A stretch of DNA of 64,000 nucleotides. Source: Leptodontidium sp. MPI-SDFR-AT-0119 (Eukaryota > Ascomycota > Leotiomycetes > Helotiales > Leptodontidiaceae). The translations under genes were made by a program, and so were the position numbers. The notes beneath the pieces are model-generated. The model had not been told where the DNA came from, did not search any database, and saw only the letters and a list, made by a program, of their open reading frames with translations. Position 1 is the first letter of the stretch; each line of letters begins with the position of its first letter. Location of the stretch: the NCBI GenBank assembly GCA_020726505.1, contig JAHLEZ010000010.1, positions 992,001-1,056,000 on the forward strand, given 5' to 3'. Below are positions 22,284-33,466 of the stretch, one piece after another.

Positions 22284-25200
22284 ATGACGATGGCATTCTC
22301 TAACCTGCATAAGGCACATGCACCACAGCTTCAACACCACCACCAACCAGACCTCCTCCTCCATCAAGTCTACTCCTTATGCAATCCCGCCTACACAGAA
22401 GCCTCGTTCGTTTCATGCCATTCCGACGCCTTTCACACGACGGCGAGGAGGTTGTCGACCGAGAGTTACGACCCGCAGGAGGCATTCGTTGACGGCTGGC
22501 TCATCAAGACGATGGATCTGGATGCTGGCCCGGTCTCGTTGCAGAGATCAGGTTCGCACCAGTCAAACGCATCTGGGAAGAGTGCGCGATCGCAAACGGT
22601 TCGGGTAAAGCCCCGAAAGTATGCATCCTACATGTCGAGCAGCGCATCCTCTATTTCCGACAAGTCGTTGACTTCGTTCCCCTCCTTCTCTCCTGAGTCA
22701 CCCAAAGACCGACCTTTGATCCCTCGCTCTGTTGATGGGACCGCGAACGGCGCGCGCAAGCCTTCCGATTCGGCCCCTTCAATAGTAGAGAGCTTAACTG
22801 CCTCATCTGCTCAGCAGAATCGCTCTGCCCTCTTCGACGATGCGCCACTCACCATCAGCTCCGTCCCTGGGTCAATACACCTCGCGAACGACGATCATAT
22901 TGAGAGGTTGATTGCGCGGAATGGGGCAGTCAGCTTTGTCAGGCAGATAGCAGAGGATTTGGCACAACGAGATGCGCAGATAGCTTCACTGAGGCGGAAA
23001 GCGGAAAATAGGGAGCGAGCTTTGAGGAAGATCATACTGGAATGTGGCCTTTCGAATCTGGACCTGGAGACCCGTCTGCGTGCTATTGAGAGCGAAAAGA
23101 AGTCGCCAACTGATTCGATCAATGGGGATATAATTGAGGAAGATGGTTTAGAAGATCTGATGAGCGATGCAATGGGGGGATCAGTGGCGCACGGAGAATT
23201 TGGGACAATGGATCATGATGCTACCATAAGGGCAGCGGCGAAGCTAAAAGCACTCGAGGACAAGCCAGCAACAGTTCAGAGGGGTTGGAAAGACTACATA
23301 TGGGGAGGGACGAGCAGAAAAACAAGTCGAGCAAGCAGTATCAATGGTGATGCCGTTAGTGCGTTGGGAGGCACAGAAAGGAGAGGAAGTGCAGCAACAG
23401 GTCGGAAGTCGGTTTTGCAAAATGGTCTATTCCAGCCACCCGAGAATACGAAAAGCCCTGTGAGGAGTCCAATGAGAAGTCCAAGTCGGGCTTCCAGTGC
23501 GCTGTCAAACAACGTGGCCGCATCTCATCGGGATCGAAAACCATCATCTGGGCTTGCCACATTAGCATTGAAGCTGGTTGCGGGCACCACCATGACTGGC
23601 CGAGATGTTGATGGAAGTGAGCGAGGGAGAGCGAACAGCACAGGGACTACGCCAGCTGGGAGAGCAGCATCAACTGCCAGTGCAAAGACCACGATGTCAG
23701 CGAGGACGGCTCCAGTGAAACCTGGTCCAAAGGCGATACCTGGTACTCGCCGAGCTACTGGTGCTGGGAATAAAGCACCCATGAGACCTCAGGAGAGGTG
23801 GGATACGATGGGGTCAAGCCCTCAAAACACATCTTCTACTAGTGGTGCAGATAATTACGGACCAGTGGAGATGGATACGATACTAGATCCGGACGACCAG
23901 CCACCCACCATCACTCAAATTTACAATAATCCGTACAATCCCGAGTTCCTTACGGATCGATTTGGGTTTATTTATGATCAGCGTCGGAAGAAGAGACAAC
24001 GAGAGGCTGCGGAGAAGATGCAGAAGACAAAGCGAGGAAGTCGAGTTGAAATGTTGAGCAGTGCTAGGAGTGGGCTCTCGGTGGATATTTCGAGCTCCGA
24101 TATGAGTATTGACGAAGAGCGTCCCGATACTCCCACATCCACCGAAGAGCGGCTTGAAGACGGCAAACCAGCCAAGCGATGGCAGGATTACCTGAAGATT
24201 GCAACATTTCCAACAGAACTCCTGTCGCATACTCCTTCGGGAGGTGTGCCTGCATTCGAAGTGATGGAAGGTGGGGAAATACCTCGATCTCCGGGGATTT
24301 TGACTGAAGAAAGAGGGTTCTTGCCATCTGCCAGCACTATTGCACCGCAGTCAGCCGTGTCAGTAATCCCCGAAAACGCAACGATGTCGAAGCCTGTTGC
24401 ACCTGAGCCCACTCCTTCAGCAGACCTTCCCCAAGAGGATACTGAGCCGGTCAAAATACTGCTCAAGCAACTGGGAGAGCTTCATGATTCACTTCAACAG
24501 GCCAAGACGCCGAGGTGGAATGACTTCCTCAGAAAGGTCAGGGCAGAACGTAAGCGTGATGGCGAAGCTGCAGCCGCTGCTTTGGCTGCTACAGTGGACA
24601 AGGGCGCCCATCGCCCGATTGCTATCATGCCAGAGGCTACCCTGACAGATGGTGAGATGATCGGCGTTGCTGGTCTAGGAAACAAGGGTAAAGTCGGCCG
24701 TGCAAAGTGGAATGAGTTCAAAGCTCTCGTTCTTGGGGGTATTCCAGTTGCATACAGAGCTAAGATCTGGGCTGAGTGCTCAGGAGCTGTGGCTTTACGA
24801 ATTCCAGGATACTACGAAGACCTCGTTGCCCAGAAGAATGACGATGACGATCCGGCAATCGTGGCACAGATCCAAATGGATATCAATCGTACATTGACGG
24901 ACAACATCTTCTTTCGAAAGGGCCCTGGGGTTGTTAAGTTGAATGAAGTTCTATTGGCTTATTCTCGAAGGAATAAAGAAGTCGGATATTGTCAAGGCAT
25001 GAACTTGATCACAGCATGCTTGCTCCTTATCATGCCTACAGCGGAAGACGCTTTTTGGGTGCTTACCAGCATCATCGAGAATATCCTCCCGCGAGGATAC
25101 TATGACCACAGTCTTCTCGCATCTCGAGCCGATCAACAGGTCCTACGTCAATACGTCACTGAGATTTTGCCAAAGCTCTCCGCTCATCTAGACGATCTCA

Positions 25201-25763
25201 GCATCGAGCTGGAAGCTCTCACGTTTCAGTGGTTCCTCAGCGTTTTCACAGACTGTCTCTCTGCCGAAGCTCTCTTCCGTGTATGGGATGTGGTATTCTG
25301 CACCAACGACGGCAGCACATTTCTTTTCCAAGTGGCTCTCGCCTTGTTGAAACTCAACGAACAGCAACTCCTACAATGCTCAACCCCAGCATCGATCTAC
25401 ACATACATCAATCATCAGATGACAAACCACGCTATCAGCATTGATGGCTTGATCCATGCTTCCGAGGGCTTGAGAAAGGTAGTCAAGAGAGAAGAAGTTG
25501 AGGCTCGGAGAGAGAAAGCTATCGAAGCCGAAAAAGATCTCATCAAGCAACGCGAAGAGCGAAATGCACTTCGAAAAGCTCAAAGGGTTGCTGCTGCCGT
25601 CGAGGTGTCCGCCTCGGGTGACTCTCCTCCAGAACCCACAATGCCATCAACTCCAACAAAACAAACGCAACTGGAACTAGGTCCCGATGATCTGGGCGAG
25701 TTGACAGTCCGTACGCCGATGCCGGTGGATGAGGAGCGTGATTTCGGCTTAGGTTTGGGGTGA
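22284..25763 (+). CDS. TBC-domain Rab GTPase-activating protein
   Basis: 1159 aa in one exon from the ATG at 22284. The frame is open a little further up without another ATG, so a spliced upstream start is possible. The first 800 residues are mostly disordered Ser/Arg-rich sequence with a short coiled coil (DLAQRDAQIASLRRKAENRE). The TBC domain spans roughly residues 800-1030: GGIPVAYRAKIWAECSG, IQMDINRT (IxxDxxR arginine finger), GYCQGMNLI (YxQ glutamine finger), ITACLLLIM and FRVWDVVFC. Both catalytic fingers are present, so it should stimulate GTP hydrolysis on a Rab. A charged helix (REEVEARREKAIEAEKDL) and a disordered tail follow. It resembles TBC1D2/Gyp-type proteins in layout; the Rab partner is unknown. 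Confidence 0.85.
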   Translation: MTMAFSNLHKAHAPQLQHHHQPDLLLHQVYSLCNPAYTEASFVSCHSDAFHTTARRLSTESYDPQEAFVDGWLIKTMDLDAGPVSLQRSGSHQSNASGKSARSQTVRVKPRKYASYMSSSASSISDKSLTSFPSFSPESPKDRPLIPRSVDGTANGARKPSDSAPSIVESLTASSAQQNRSALFDDAPLTISSVPGSIHLANDDHIERLIARNGAVSFVRQIAEDLAQRDAQIASLRRKAENRERALRKIILECGLSNLDLETRLRAIESEKKSPTDSINGDIIEEDGLEDLMSDAMGGSVAHGEFGTMDHDATIRAAAKLKALEDKPATVQRGWKDYIWGGTSRKTSRASSINGDAVSALGGTERRGSAATGRKSVLQNGLFQPPENTKSPVRSPMRSPSRASSALSNNVAASHRDRKPSSGLATLALKLVAGTTMTGRDVDGSERGRANSTGTTPAGRAASTASAKTTMSARTAPVKPGPKAIPGTRRATGAGNKAPMRPQERWDTMGSSPQNTSSTSGADNYGPVEMDTILDPDDQPPTITQIYNNPYNPEFLTDRFGFIYDQRRKKRQREAAEKMQKTKRGSRVEMLSSARSGLSVDISSSDMSIDEERPDTPTSTEERLEDGKPAKRWQDYLKIATFPTELLSHTPSGGVPAFEVMEGGEIPRSPGILTEERGFLPSASTIAPQSAVSVIPENATMSKPVAPEPTPSADLPQEDTEPVKILLKQLGELHDSLQQAKTPRWNDFLRKVRAERKRDGEAAAAALAATVDKGAHRPIAIMPEATLTDGEMIGVAGLGNKGKVGRAKWNEFKALVLGGIPVAYRAKIWAECSGAVALRIPGYYEDLVAQKNDDDDPAIVAQIQMDINRTLTDNIFFRKGPGVVKLNEVLLAYSRRNKEVGYCQGMNLITACLLLIMPTAEDAFWVLTSIIENILPRGYYDHSLLASRADQQVLRQYVTEILPKLSAHLDDLSIELEALTFQWFLSVFTDCLSAEALFRVWDVVFCTNDGSTFLFQVALALLKLNEQQLLQCSTPASIYTYINHQMTNHAISIDGLIHASEGLRKVVKREEVEARREKAIEAEKDLIKQREERNALRKAQRVAAAVEVSASGDSPPEPTMPSTPTKQTQLELGPDDLGELTVRTPMPVDEERDFGLGLG

Positions 25764-26411
25764 TTGAAACGCGAGTGAGACTGGGTATGGGTTGGAGGAT
25801 GGTGATAAGGGTGGTGTTTTTGGTTCTATTTTGCATTTTCTGCGGGTTTTGGGAGAACCTATGATACCCCTTTTGTTTGCTGCTTTTCGTCTGCTTTTGG
25901 GTGTGTTGCACTGTAGATATGTGGACGGGAGAGCAGGGAAGGGTCGTTGTGGATGGATAGACTCTGGATCGAATGAATTGAAGACTCAAAAACCCATGTC
26001 GTGGTCGTTTAATATGGTCGCGGACTCATATGTGATGACCAATCGCTCTTAACTTTGCTTTAAATGTTGAAATTTGAAGCTAGATAAATGCTGCCTGTCT
26101 AGGGCAGTCTCATACAAGGGTCGTTTTGGGGGAGATTTATAAATAAGCTTTGGGTTGGTCTGTATCACTCTCGCTTATTTCGTTCGAGGGATTTCTGTTG
26201 CGTGTTGCATTGAGTTGAGTTGAGTATCAATCAAGTTTAAATGATAAACTAGATTCGGGCATGAGTACAGATATTTTCTCCCATGAAAAGAACTAACTGG
26301 GCAATCTAAATCTTTTCTTAAATGAGAGCCTCAACACGGTCTGTGCCGGTTAGAAGGAAGCATAGAGAACCTGGGTCTGCAAAATGAGAATCACATTCAA
26401 TACCCATCGAC
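25764..26411. other. gene-free interval between convergent genes
   Basis: 3' flanks of the TBC gene and the 270-aa gene. Only short ORFs and no repeat of note. Confidence 0.45.
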
Positions 26412-27224
26412 CTATCCCCGACCTAGAACGATTCTTAACTTCACAACGATACCCCAACCCTCCTCAGAGCCATACATGCCATACTCATTCTCAGTCCTAA
26501 ACACTACCTCTTCAGCCTTAACATCAACAACGACTCTATCCTCGCTTTCTCTTCCACTGAGCCGTCCTTTCGTATTCGAACTGGAGTCCTGTCTATCCTC
26601 AATCAAAGGCGGCCTCTCCTCACTTTTCTTCTTCCCAAAAAACCCCCAGCCCTTCGACTGCGGCTGCGGAGCCATCTGCTCCTTCCTCATTGGCAATTCC
26701 AGCGTCCTGGGATCGCGCGGCGGCGGTCTCAAATACCCCGCCAACCGCTTCGCCATATCCTCATCTTCCCAATACCATAGATCCTCTCTCCCGGTGGTGG
26801 TGGTGGTTCCATAGCTATCGCACTCCTTGTCGCTGACTTTCACGACGCGGTCGTATTCCGACGGCTCGCTGAAATCGTAGTCCGTAGGCGTGGCTTTTGG
26901 GTCCTGGATTGCCTTTGCGGGGACGAGGATGAGGCTGCCTTTCTGCAGGCCGGTGTTGGCGAAGTCCGAGAGGTAGAGCTGGATGTGGTGGGTTAGGAGG
27001 GAGAGGATCTTCTCTTCTTGGGCGTGCGAGAGGATGTCTCGCTGGGTCTGGATGGAGGAGATTTGCGTGTTTAGTGTCCGGAGCTGGGACTGGATCTGAG
27101 AGGAGTAGTATTGGGATGTCGATGAGGAGGCTGTTGGGTGGTAGCTGGATATCGTGTCGTCGTAGGAAGGAGGCCCGGCTCCCTCGTCTTGGGTATATGC
27201 TGGAATAGAGGTCTTGGAATCCAT
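26412..27224 (-). CDS. protein of unknown function with central coiled coil, 270 aa
   Basis: Single exon; the start at 27222-27224 (MDSKTSIPAYTQDEG) was chosen over the longer open frame because the upstream part is Cys/Ser-rich and leader-like. Features: a proline-tyrosine motif near the N-terminus (GPPSYDD), a Gln/Ser-rich coiled coil at about residues 38-70 (SQIQSQLRTLNTQISSIQTQ), then a conserved-looking segment (SLLTHHIQLYLSDFANTGLQ, GSLILVPAKA), a Tyr/Trp patch (DLWYWEDEDMAKRLAGYLRP), a Lys-rich linker (GWGFFGKKKSEE) and a C-terminal acidic/aromatic end. No signal peptide or membrane segment. The PPSY motif could recruit WW-domain (Rsp5-type) ligases; this is inference. The coding strand is C-rich at the 5' end and G-rich at the 3' end. 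Confidence 0.65.
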   Translation of the reverse strand: MDSKTSIPAYTQDEGAGPPSYDDTISSYHPTASSSTSQYYSSQIQSQLRTLNTQISSIQTQRDILSHAQEEKILSLLTHHIQLYLSDFANTGLQKGSLILVPAKAIQDPKATPTDYDFSEPSEYDRVVKVSDKECDSYGTTTTTGREDLWYWEDEDMAKRLAGYLRPPPRDPRTLELPMRKEQMAPQPQSKGWGFFGKKKSEERPPLIEDRQDSSSNTKGRLSGRESEDRVVVDVKAEEVVFRTENEYGMYGSEEGWGIVVKLRIVLGRG

Positions 27225-28364
27225 TTGAGATGGATGGATGGATGAATGGGTTGTGTTTGGGAGAGCGAAGCACTTTCGACGAGTCGAGTTGTTTGCTCGA
27301 CTTGAAGCTCTGTCAAGAGTCAAGATGAGGCTAGGACAATGATTGTACGCGGCGTAATTGCAGTGATTGCATTCGCTCCCCAAGTGAGCAAACGTCACCT
27401 GATGAATTAGAGCGACGTCAATGAATCACACCAGCACCAGAAGACCCGTGGAATATTCCCCTGTGACGTTTAGTTTGGTTCTAGAAGTTGGAAACCAGAA
27501 TTCTGGAACGTTTCTAGAATCCTTGAATCGTTGACCCACGATGGAGATTTGGATCCCGTTGGTGGACCAAGTTTAGGAATATCTGGACGAGAAGAAACAA
27601 AGAATGACGACGGAAGTCGGAACTCTCCGATACTCGGTATGGAAGGTGTCACTGCAAGGCTCTCCGCAGCAATGAGGCCGTTGAATTCAAGATCACTAGG
27701 CAGAAACTTGACATGGGTTGAACGTCGAAGCTGGCCGCTCTCAAAGTGGCGTCTGGTGGCGTAGACCGTTAAAGGGTACTCGGTATGTCTTGATCGAAAA
27801 TCTTACTTATTGGCTTATCTAACGCAAGCTATTAATAATTAATAATTAATAAATTAAACTTTGATGGTTCCCTTCGATGTATTTATTCTTCAATATTATA
27901 TCTATTAAGTCATAAAATCATCAATTATGGAAATTACAAAAACGCATGATTAACTTTCGTGAGTAAGGAAACGATACACATGCGTTCCAATAATCGCGTG
28001 CCCATAAATTCGCAAGAGAGGACCGACTTTTAAAATGCAAACCAGCCGAATTCGGTTATTATCACCTCCCAAGCCTAGTGGCTCACACGAGGCTAAATAA
28101 GACGCAGCCTTAACTGGGGAGCTGTTTCTATTCTATGCATTGCCAGCTCAGCATTTCTGGAGGAAACAACAGAGCTTCATTAATAAAGTCTCAACGTCAA
28201 GCAATCATCAGAACGATGATTCACCAGTTAGCCTCGAATCCATTGATTTTCATTATCAAGATGTCCCATTACATCGACCAATCGTTCTACTACATCAACT
28301 GTAGAGCCCAACCTCGTCACATTCAATCCGTGGATGAATGCAACAAGGCCTAAGAAAATGGACA
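27225..28364. other. gene-free, locally AT-rich interval
   Basis: Contains an AT-rich patch at 27820-27960 with a TAATAATTAATAATTAATAA run near 27832-27851. No gene or RNA recognised. Confidence 0.45.
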
Positions 28365-29172
28365 CTATTGCCCAGACGCTTCTCCAGCCAAGGACCTGAG
28401 TGGGAATGTGAGTATGACTGGGTCCTCTAAACAGCGAGGCGAATACCCGCAATGTCCGCCCTCCAAATTCACATCTTGAAGAGCTTCTTCCACGGTCGCA
28501 TATTTTTGCGTCCAACAGCCATGATCGTGTTCCTGAAGGCCGAGACAGATTCCAGATCGGGATAGCGACCTTCAAAGAATTCAGCAGATACTTCGTGGTC
28601 GGGTAGATCCTTGTATGGCTTCGACCCAGTCATTATCTCATAAGTAGTAGAGCCAAGGGCAAAGAGAGTTCCGTCCTCGTTGAGATATCTTCACCAGGAA
28701 GCTCGTGACTTGTCTCATAACAGACCAGTGGTGGATGGTCGTCAATGGCGGATCCGGCGAAATCTCCCAGCTTAACATTAAGACTGTCATCAAGGAAAGC
28801 ATTGTTACACGATATGTCACCATATAACACGTTTCTTGAGTAGATAAACCGCACTGCATCGAAAAGTTGTTCAACCCACCGAAGCCTGAGAGAAAGCGGA
28901 ACCTGCGTTTTCTGCCTTGCAAGGTATTGCCTAATAGATGTCTGGCTCGCAAATTGGAAGATGATGGCGTTTTCTGAGACGCCAAAATATCGAAGGATGC
29001 CGTTGTGGTCGCGACCAAGACGCTGGCAGATGAGCTGCTCATGTTCTAAGAAGTGTGATTCCGAGGGCCCGCAGAACTTGACGACAGCATCAAGACGGGC
29101 GACAATGGCCGTGACGCCTGCGCCAACTACATCGTTGCCGTCTAAACCCAATGGCCATTCAGACTCCTGCAT
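28365..29172 (-). pseudogene. protein-kinase-like gene with two frame breaks
   Basis: The first frame (29172-28633) encodes a kinase fold: AVVKF (beta-3 lysine), HEQLICQRLG (alpha-C Glu), SVRFIYSR-like hinge helix, YGDISCNNAFLD (catalytic Asp and Asn of the HRDxxxxN loop, with Tyr for His) and KLGDFAGSAID (DFG-equivalent Asp). It then runs into a stop, but the next frame continues in family style (LFALGSTTYEIMTGSKPY, PDHEVSAEFFEGRYPD) from about 28679. A third frame continues from about 28518 (CWTQKYATVEEALQDV) to a TAG at 28365-28367. Each change equals one missing base. The locus is either a decaying kinase-like gene of a large fungal family or affected by two deletion errors. The 5' start (MQESEW) is plausible but not fixed. 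Confidence 0.7.
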
Positions 29173-30509
29173 CTTCCTTCAGGACGGCTACGATCGAATC
29201 AACTAGCGATCGCCCCTCCTCCTCGGGGAAGATGGTGTGGGTGCCTAGTATGACGAGTGAGGCCGGCAGTGCTGTCGAACGGGGATGGGGTGCAGGTTTA
29301 GGTGATGACCGTCGCCGCCTACAGAGGAAATGCGGCTGTGTGCAGTACTGTACACGCTTGGCGCGGCTGGAAACAGCCGTGAGACATCCCCTTAGCTGCC
29401 AGTAGGAAGCACCGCACCCTCGCCACAGGGATGGATGACGTTCCTTCAGCCTTCTACAGCAGTGTCACAGCGGTAGGTGGAGTTTCCCCATCAAACCAAA
29501 GCCACCAAAAGCCGTGCACCGAAATTTGTACCTCCTGATATATCAGTACGCTCAGCTTGGTAACATACGAGCATGTTGCGGGTATTCGGCACACCATGGG
29601 AAGGAGCCCATTTGTTATGAGATCTTTGCTGTTCAGGCAGTGCAGGAGGATCTAGCTTGGTATTGGCTGGTAAGGCTGACAGCAGGTCATACCAATGAAA
29701 ACGTGCCAGCATCGCCCAATGCAATCCTTTGTTTTGAATTGGAATGCACATTGAAAAGAGGGGTTCGGAAGGGATTGCGCCCTGCTACAGTTGTCCACCA
29801 GACCTGGCTCTCATCCTTCATAGTAGTGCTGTGGATGCTGAGGCATTTATTTGTTCATACTGCAAACGGCAGAGCGATTGCTCCGATTTCTTATGGCCAA
29901 TCAGCCTCGTCAAATTCAGACACTGTCACGCACATATATGAGCTGTTTCGACAGCTCAGTAACAGTCATATTCAATTGTATCATCCTTATCCTGCAACTG
30001 AATCACAAAGTCCCAGCTCAGCCTCAGCTTCCAACATTCACGTCATCCAAGTAGGGTAATTTACTTCTTCTAGAATTATTCTTTCCAGACTCCGCAAATA
30101 CCATCAGCCCAGACCGGCAAGCTTCTTGGAACACCGCTGAGTGCCTAAGTCAGTTAGAAACGATCCGCCGACGCTTGGTGGATACTAGGTAGAGTCACCT
30201 GATATCTGGTCCCAGGGTTGAATGTTGACTTAGTAGGCTTAGCTCCACTACGGTCACTTACAGTCATCTCTCATCCACGAGGTATCAAGTACTTAAGCAA
30301 GTCTAAGCTCCACTACGGACACTCACAGTCATCTCTCATCCACGAGGTATCAAGTACTTAAGCAAGTCGATATTCCCTTGAACTCGACTTTCTTTTCAAA
30401 CCATCACCAATCTTTCCAATAATCGAGTCCACCTACGACAGCCCAACATCACTCTTTTCGATAGTCGAAGCTACTTGCCCAAAGTCCAACACATCTCCCA
30501 TCCTTCAAA
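29173..30509. other. gene-free interval with promoter of flotillin
   Basis: Between divergent genes. An ORF of 181 codons (29514-30059, +) has no recognisable motif and biased composition and is not accepted as a gene. The right end holds the 65-bp duplication and a CT/AC-rich leader before the flotillin ATG. Confidence 0.4.
30239..30368. repeat. 65-bp tandem duplication upstream of flotillin
   Basis: Two head-to-tail copies (30239-30303 and 30304-30368) of a unit starting TAAGCTCCACTACGG and ending ACTTAAGCAAGTC, differing at only about three positions. The second copy ends about 140 bp before the flotillin start codon, so the unit may duplicate promoter or 5'-leader elements. Confidence 0.9.
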
Positions 30510-32515
30510 ATGGTCTACACTATCGCCTCCCCAGATGAGTACCTTGCCATCACTGGTGCCGGTGTAAAGACCTTGAAGATTGTCAAGTCTGCCTGGGTTT
30601 GGCCTCTCCAAAGAGTAAGTCGACTTGTTACGTCGCGAGATATCATCACAATACTAACCAAACGCAGTGCAACCGCTTCAGCATTCAGCCAAATGACTAC
30701 TCCATTAACCTTCAGGCTATGACAAGGTAAGACTTCTTTCCTCGTTCCCAACGCAATACCACACACCAAACAGACACTAACCCACAACAGGGAGAAGTTG
30801 CAGTTCTTGCTTCCCGTCGTTTTCACCGTCGGTCCCGATGTCAACCAACGAGGTGGTACGGCTGGGCAAGCCCCTGTCGATGGAGCCAGAATCGAAGATG
30901 CTCCAGCAGATCATGGCGATGCACTCATGAAGTATGCTATGCTTTTGGCCCAAGCTCAAGCCGAGTCGCAATCCCAGAAGGGAGGCAACCCCAGACAACA
31001 TCTTGAGAACATCATCAAGGGTATCATCGAGGGCGAGACTCGTGTCCTTGTCAGTAAGTAACCACCTTCCTTTCGAGGCGTGTCAAGTTCTCTGCCCGGT
31101 GCACAACCAACTCGCTTAGCCATTGTTGTTCGATGTGGCGACTCGCTTAGCTGAACACAACTTGGGGGCCGATCTCCTGTTGTGACCTTGATCATCAACT
31201 AACTCTGCATAGGTTCCATGACTATGGAAGAGATCTTTACTCGACGTGAAGATTTCAAGAAGAAGATTTTCCAGAACATTCAAGGCGAACTCAGCCAATT
31301 CGGTCTCAAGATCTACAACGCCAACGTCAAGGAACTCCGCGATGCTCCTCAATCCAGCTACTTCGAGTCGCTCTCCCGAAAGGCACACGAGGGCGCCATT
31401 AACCAGGCCCGTGTTGACGTAGCTGAGGCCCAAAGACTCGGCACAGTCGGTGAGGCTCAACGTCAGGGAGAGCAGAACCGTGAAATCGCCAAGATCAACG
31501 CCGAGACTGCCGTTCAGAAGACCGAGCGAGACAGTGAGAGAGCCCGTGCCGAAGCCACGCTTGCTACCCGCAAGACCAACTTCAACAAGGATGTCAATCT
31601 CGCTCAGATCGAGGCTACTCGTGCCACTGAAGTCCGTGACGAAGAACTCCGCAAGGATGTCGAAGTCAAGCGTGCTCAAACCGAGTTGGAAAGACTCAGA
31701 GCAAGCGATGTCGTTAAGGCTACAATTCTCAGAGAATCCAAGCAACAAGCCGCTGATGCCAGTAACTACGAGGAGCAAGCCCGCTCTAACGCTGGTATGT
31801 CATGAAATCCCGGCCTCACTTCAGTACCACGACTAACTTCTTCTAGCATTCTACACCCAACAAAAGGCCGCAGACTCGCACGCATACACCGAGCAGAACC
31901 GCGCCAATGCCGGTACGTATTACCTCCTAGATGTTCCCTAGCACTTAGCTGACCTGATTAGCTTTCTACTCTGAGCAAAAGGCCGCAGATGCCTACGCCT
32001 ACAAGATGAAAGTCGAAGCCGAAGCCCGTTTCTTCGCTGCATCCAAAGACGCCGAAGCCAACCTCATCCGCCAACAGCGCGAGGCAGCCGGTCTATCCGC
32101 AATGGCAGGTGCCTACGCCGACCTATCCAACGCCTTCGGTGGCCCAGCCGGTTTGATCCAATACATGATGATCGAGAAGGGTGTGTACCAAGAACTTGCC
32201 CAAGCCAATGCCGACGCTGTTCGTGGTCTCAACCCCAAGATGACCATTTGGAATACTGGCAACCAAGCTGGAGGCGAGGGCGAGTCTGGACAGGGTGGTA
32301 TCAACAGTATCCGCAACATGTACCAGATGCTTCCTCCTCTTATGTCTACCATCCACGAGCAGACTGGCGTCACTATGCCTGAGTGGCAGTTCGGCAAACT
32401 CGCTACCCAGATCGGCGAGAATGAGGGACAGGTTGCTCAGGTTAATAGTGCCAACGGCAAGCATGTCAAAGGAAAGGGCTCCAGTGGAATCGGACCGAAC
32501 GGTCTTCACAACTAG
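30510..32515 (+). CDS. floA: flotillin/reggie-like membrane scaffold protein
   Basis: Six exons: 30510-30614, 30668-30726, 30791-31053, 31213-31794, 31847-31912 and 31962-32515, all GT-AG, giving 542 aa. The N-terminal SPFH/PHB part starts MVYTIASPDEYLAITGAGVK and continues through LPVVFTVGPDV and IIKGIIEGETRVLVSSMTMEEIF. It is followed by a long alpha-helical, AE-repeat-rich flotillin domain (NREIAKINAETAV, TELERLRASDVVKATILRES) and a Gly-rich C-terminus. Flotillins form oligomeric scaffolds on the inner face of the plasma membrane; in aspergilli FloA marks sterol-rich domains near hyphal tips. There is no signal peptide, as expected (membrane attachment by acylation). Exon 5 and the start of exon 6 encode near-duplicate units (AFYTQQKAADSHAY / AFYSEQKAADAYAY). 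Splice phases at 31794 and 31912 are identical. Confidence 0.93.
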
Positions 32516-33466
32516 GTGCTTTTATCCGTCCTCGAACCCGACGATGAGGAGCCCGTAGACGTTCGACCATCCCAGGCGCAATGAAACGGACTTTCTGCAT
32601 TCGACATTCGACATACGACACTCCAGATTTCAACAATCAAAAATACTTCCTTCTCTAAATTCTCGAAATTCAACATTCGACATTCGAACCCAACCTCTAC
32701 ACTAGCCGTTCCCTTTGTCGCCATTATCTAACTCCACCAAATATTCTCTGTCACGCATGTAGGAATATGGAGTGGTCTTTTGATTTGCAGCACGTTTTCA
32801 AGGTGCCTATCGATGTTTCTCTTCCACGCTCGGGCTTGGCTTCTGGATCTGATCTGATGCAACATTCAATCATCAGAGGAGTTTCTGGAGTCTGGCGCCA
32901 GTTATCTGCTTTACTAGAATGTCTTGCTTTCGGATTGATAATGTCCTGTACTGTACTATATGCTATGCTTTGAGGAATTGAACGAGTGGGGGTCGTTTTT
33001 GATAATATATAATTTTTAATTGGGGGAAGAGAAAATGTTAAAAAACTTTAAAACTGAAAGACTTCAGGATTTTGAAATTGAGATTGCTGGGTTTGTCGCT
33101 TGTGGAAATGGAATTGAAAGAGTTGTTTTGTAAGATGTCGCAGCAGCACCTTGCTGTTTAATCAGGTAGGTAGACGAGCTTACACCGACTGCATAGCATC
33201 GCTCGCTAAACCAACGAGAATCAACAAGCCGAAGATCCCTCTATCGCTATGCGTCTGAGAAATTTAGTGTTTCTCAATCGTACGCCGACGATAATCTTCA
33301 AGTAATGACAAGAATGTAAGAAATTTCTATGAATTTGAGGCCCAAATCTACGACATGTTGAATTTCTATGTCTTTCCCAAAAGTGCCTTCGACGTATTTT
33401 GCTCGCTGGTAAAATCATGCTGGTGTATAAAACAAAAATCTATAAGTAATCCATCTCCTTCCCCCA
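32516..33466. other. gene-free interval between convergent genes
   Basis: 3' flank of flotillin with repeated short CATTCGACATTCGA-type stretches near 32600-32690, and the 3' flank of the MTA phosphorylase gene. No gene. Confidence 0.45.

Noticed and set aside
29514..30059. 181-codon ORF on the plus strand
   Set aside because: No motif, amino-acid texture like translated promoter DNA, and it overlaps an equally long opposite ORF.
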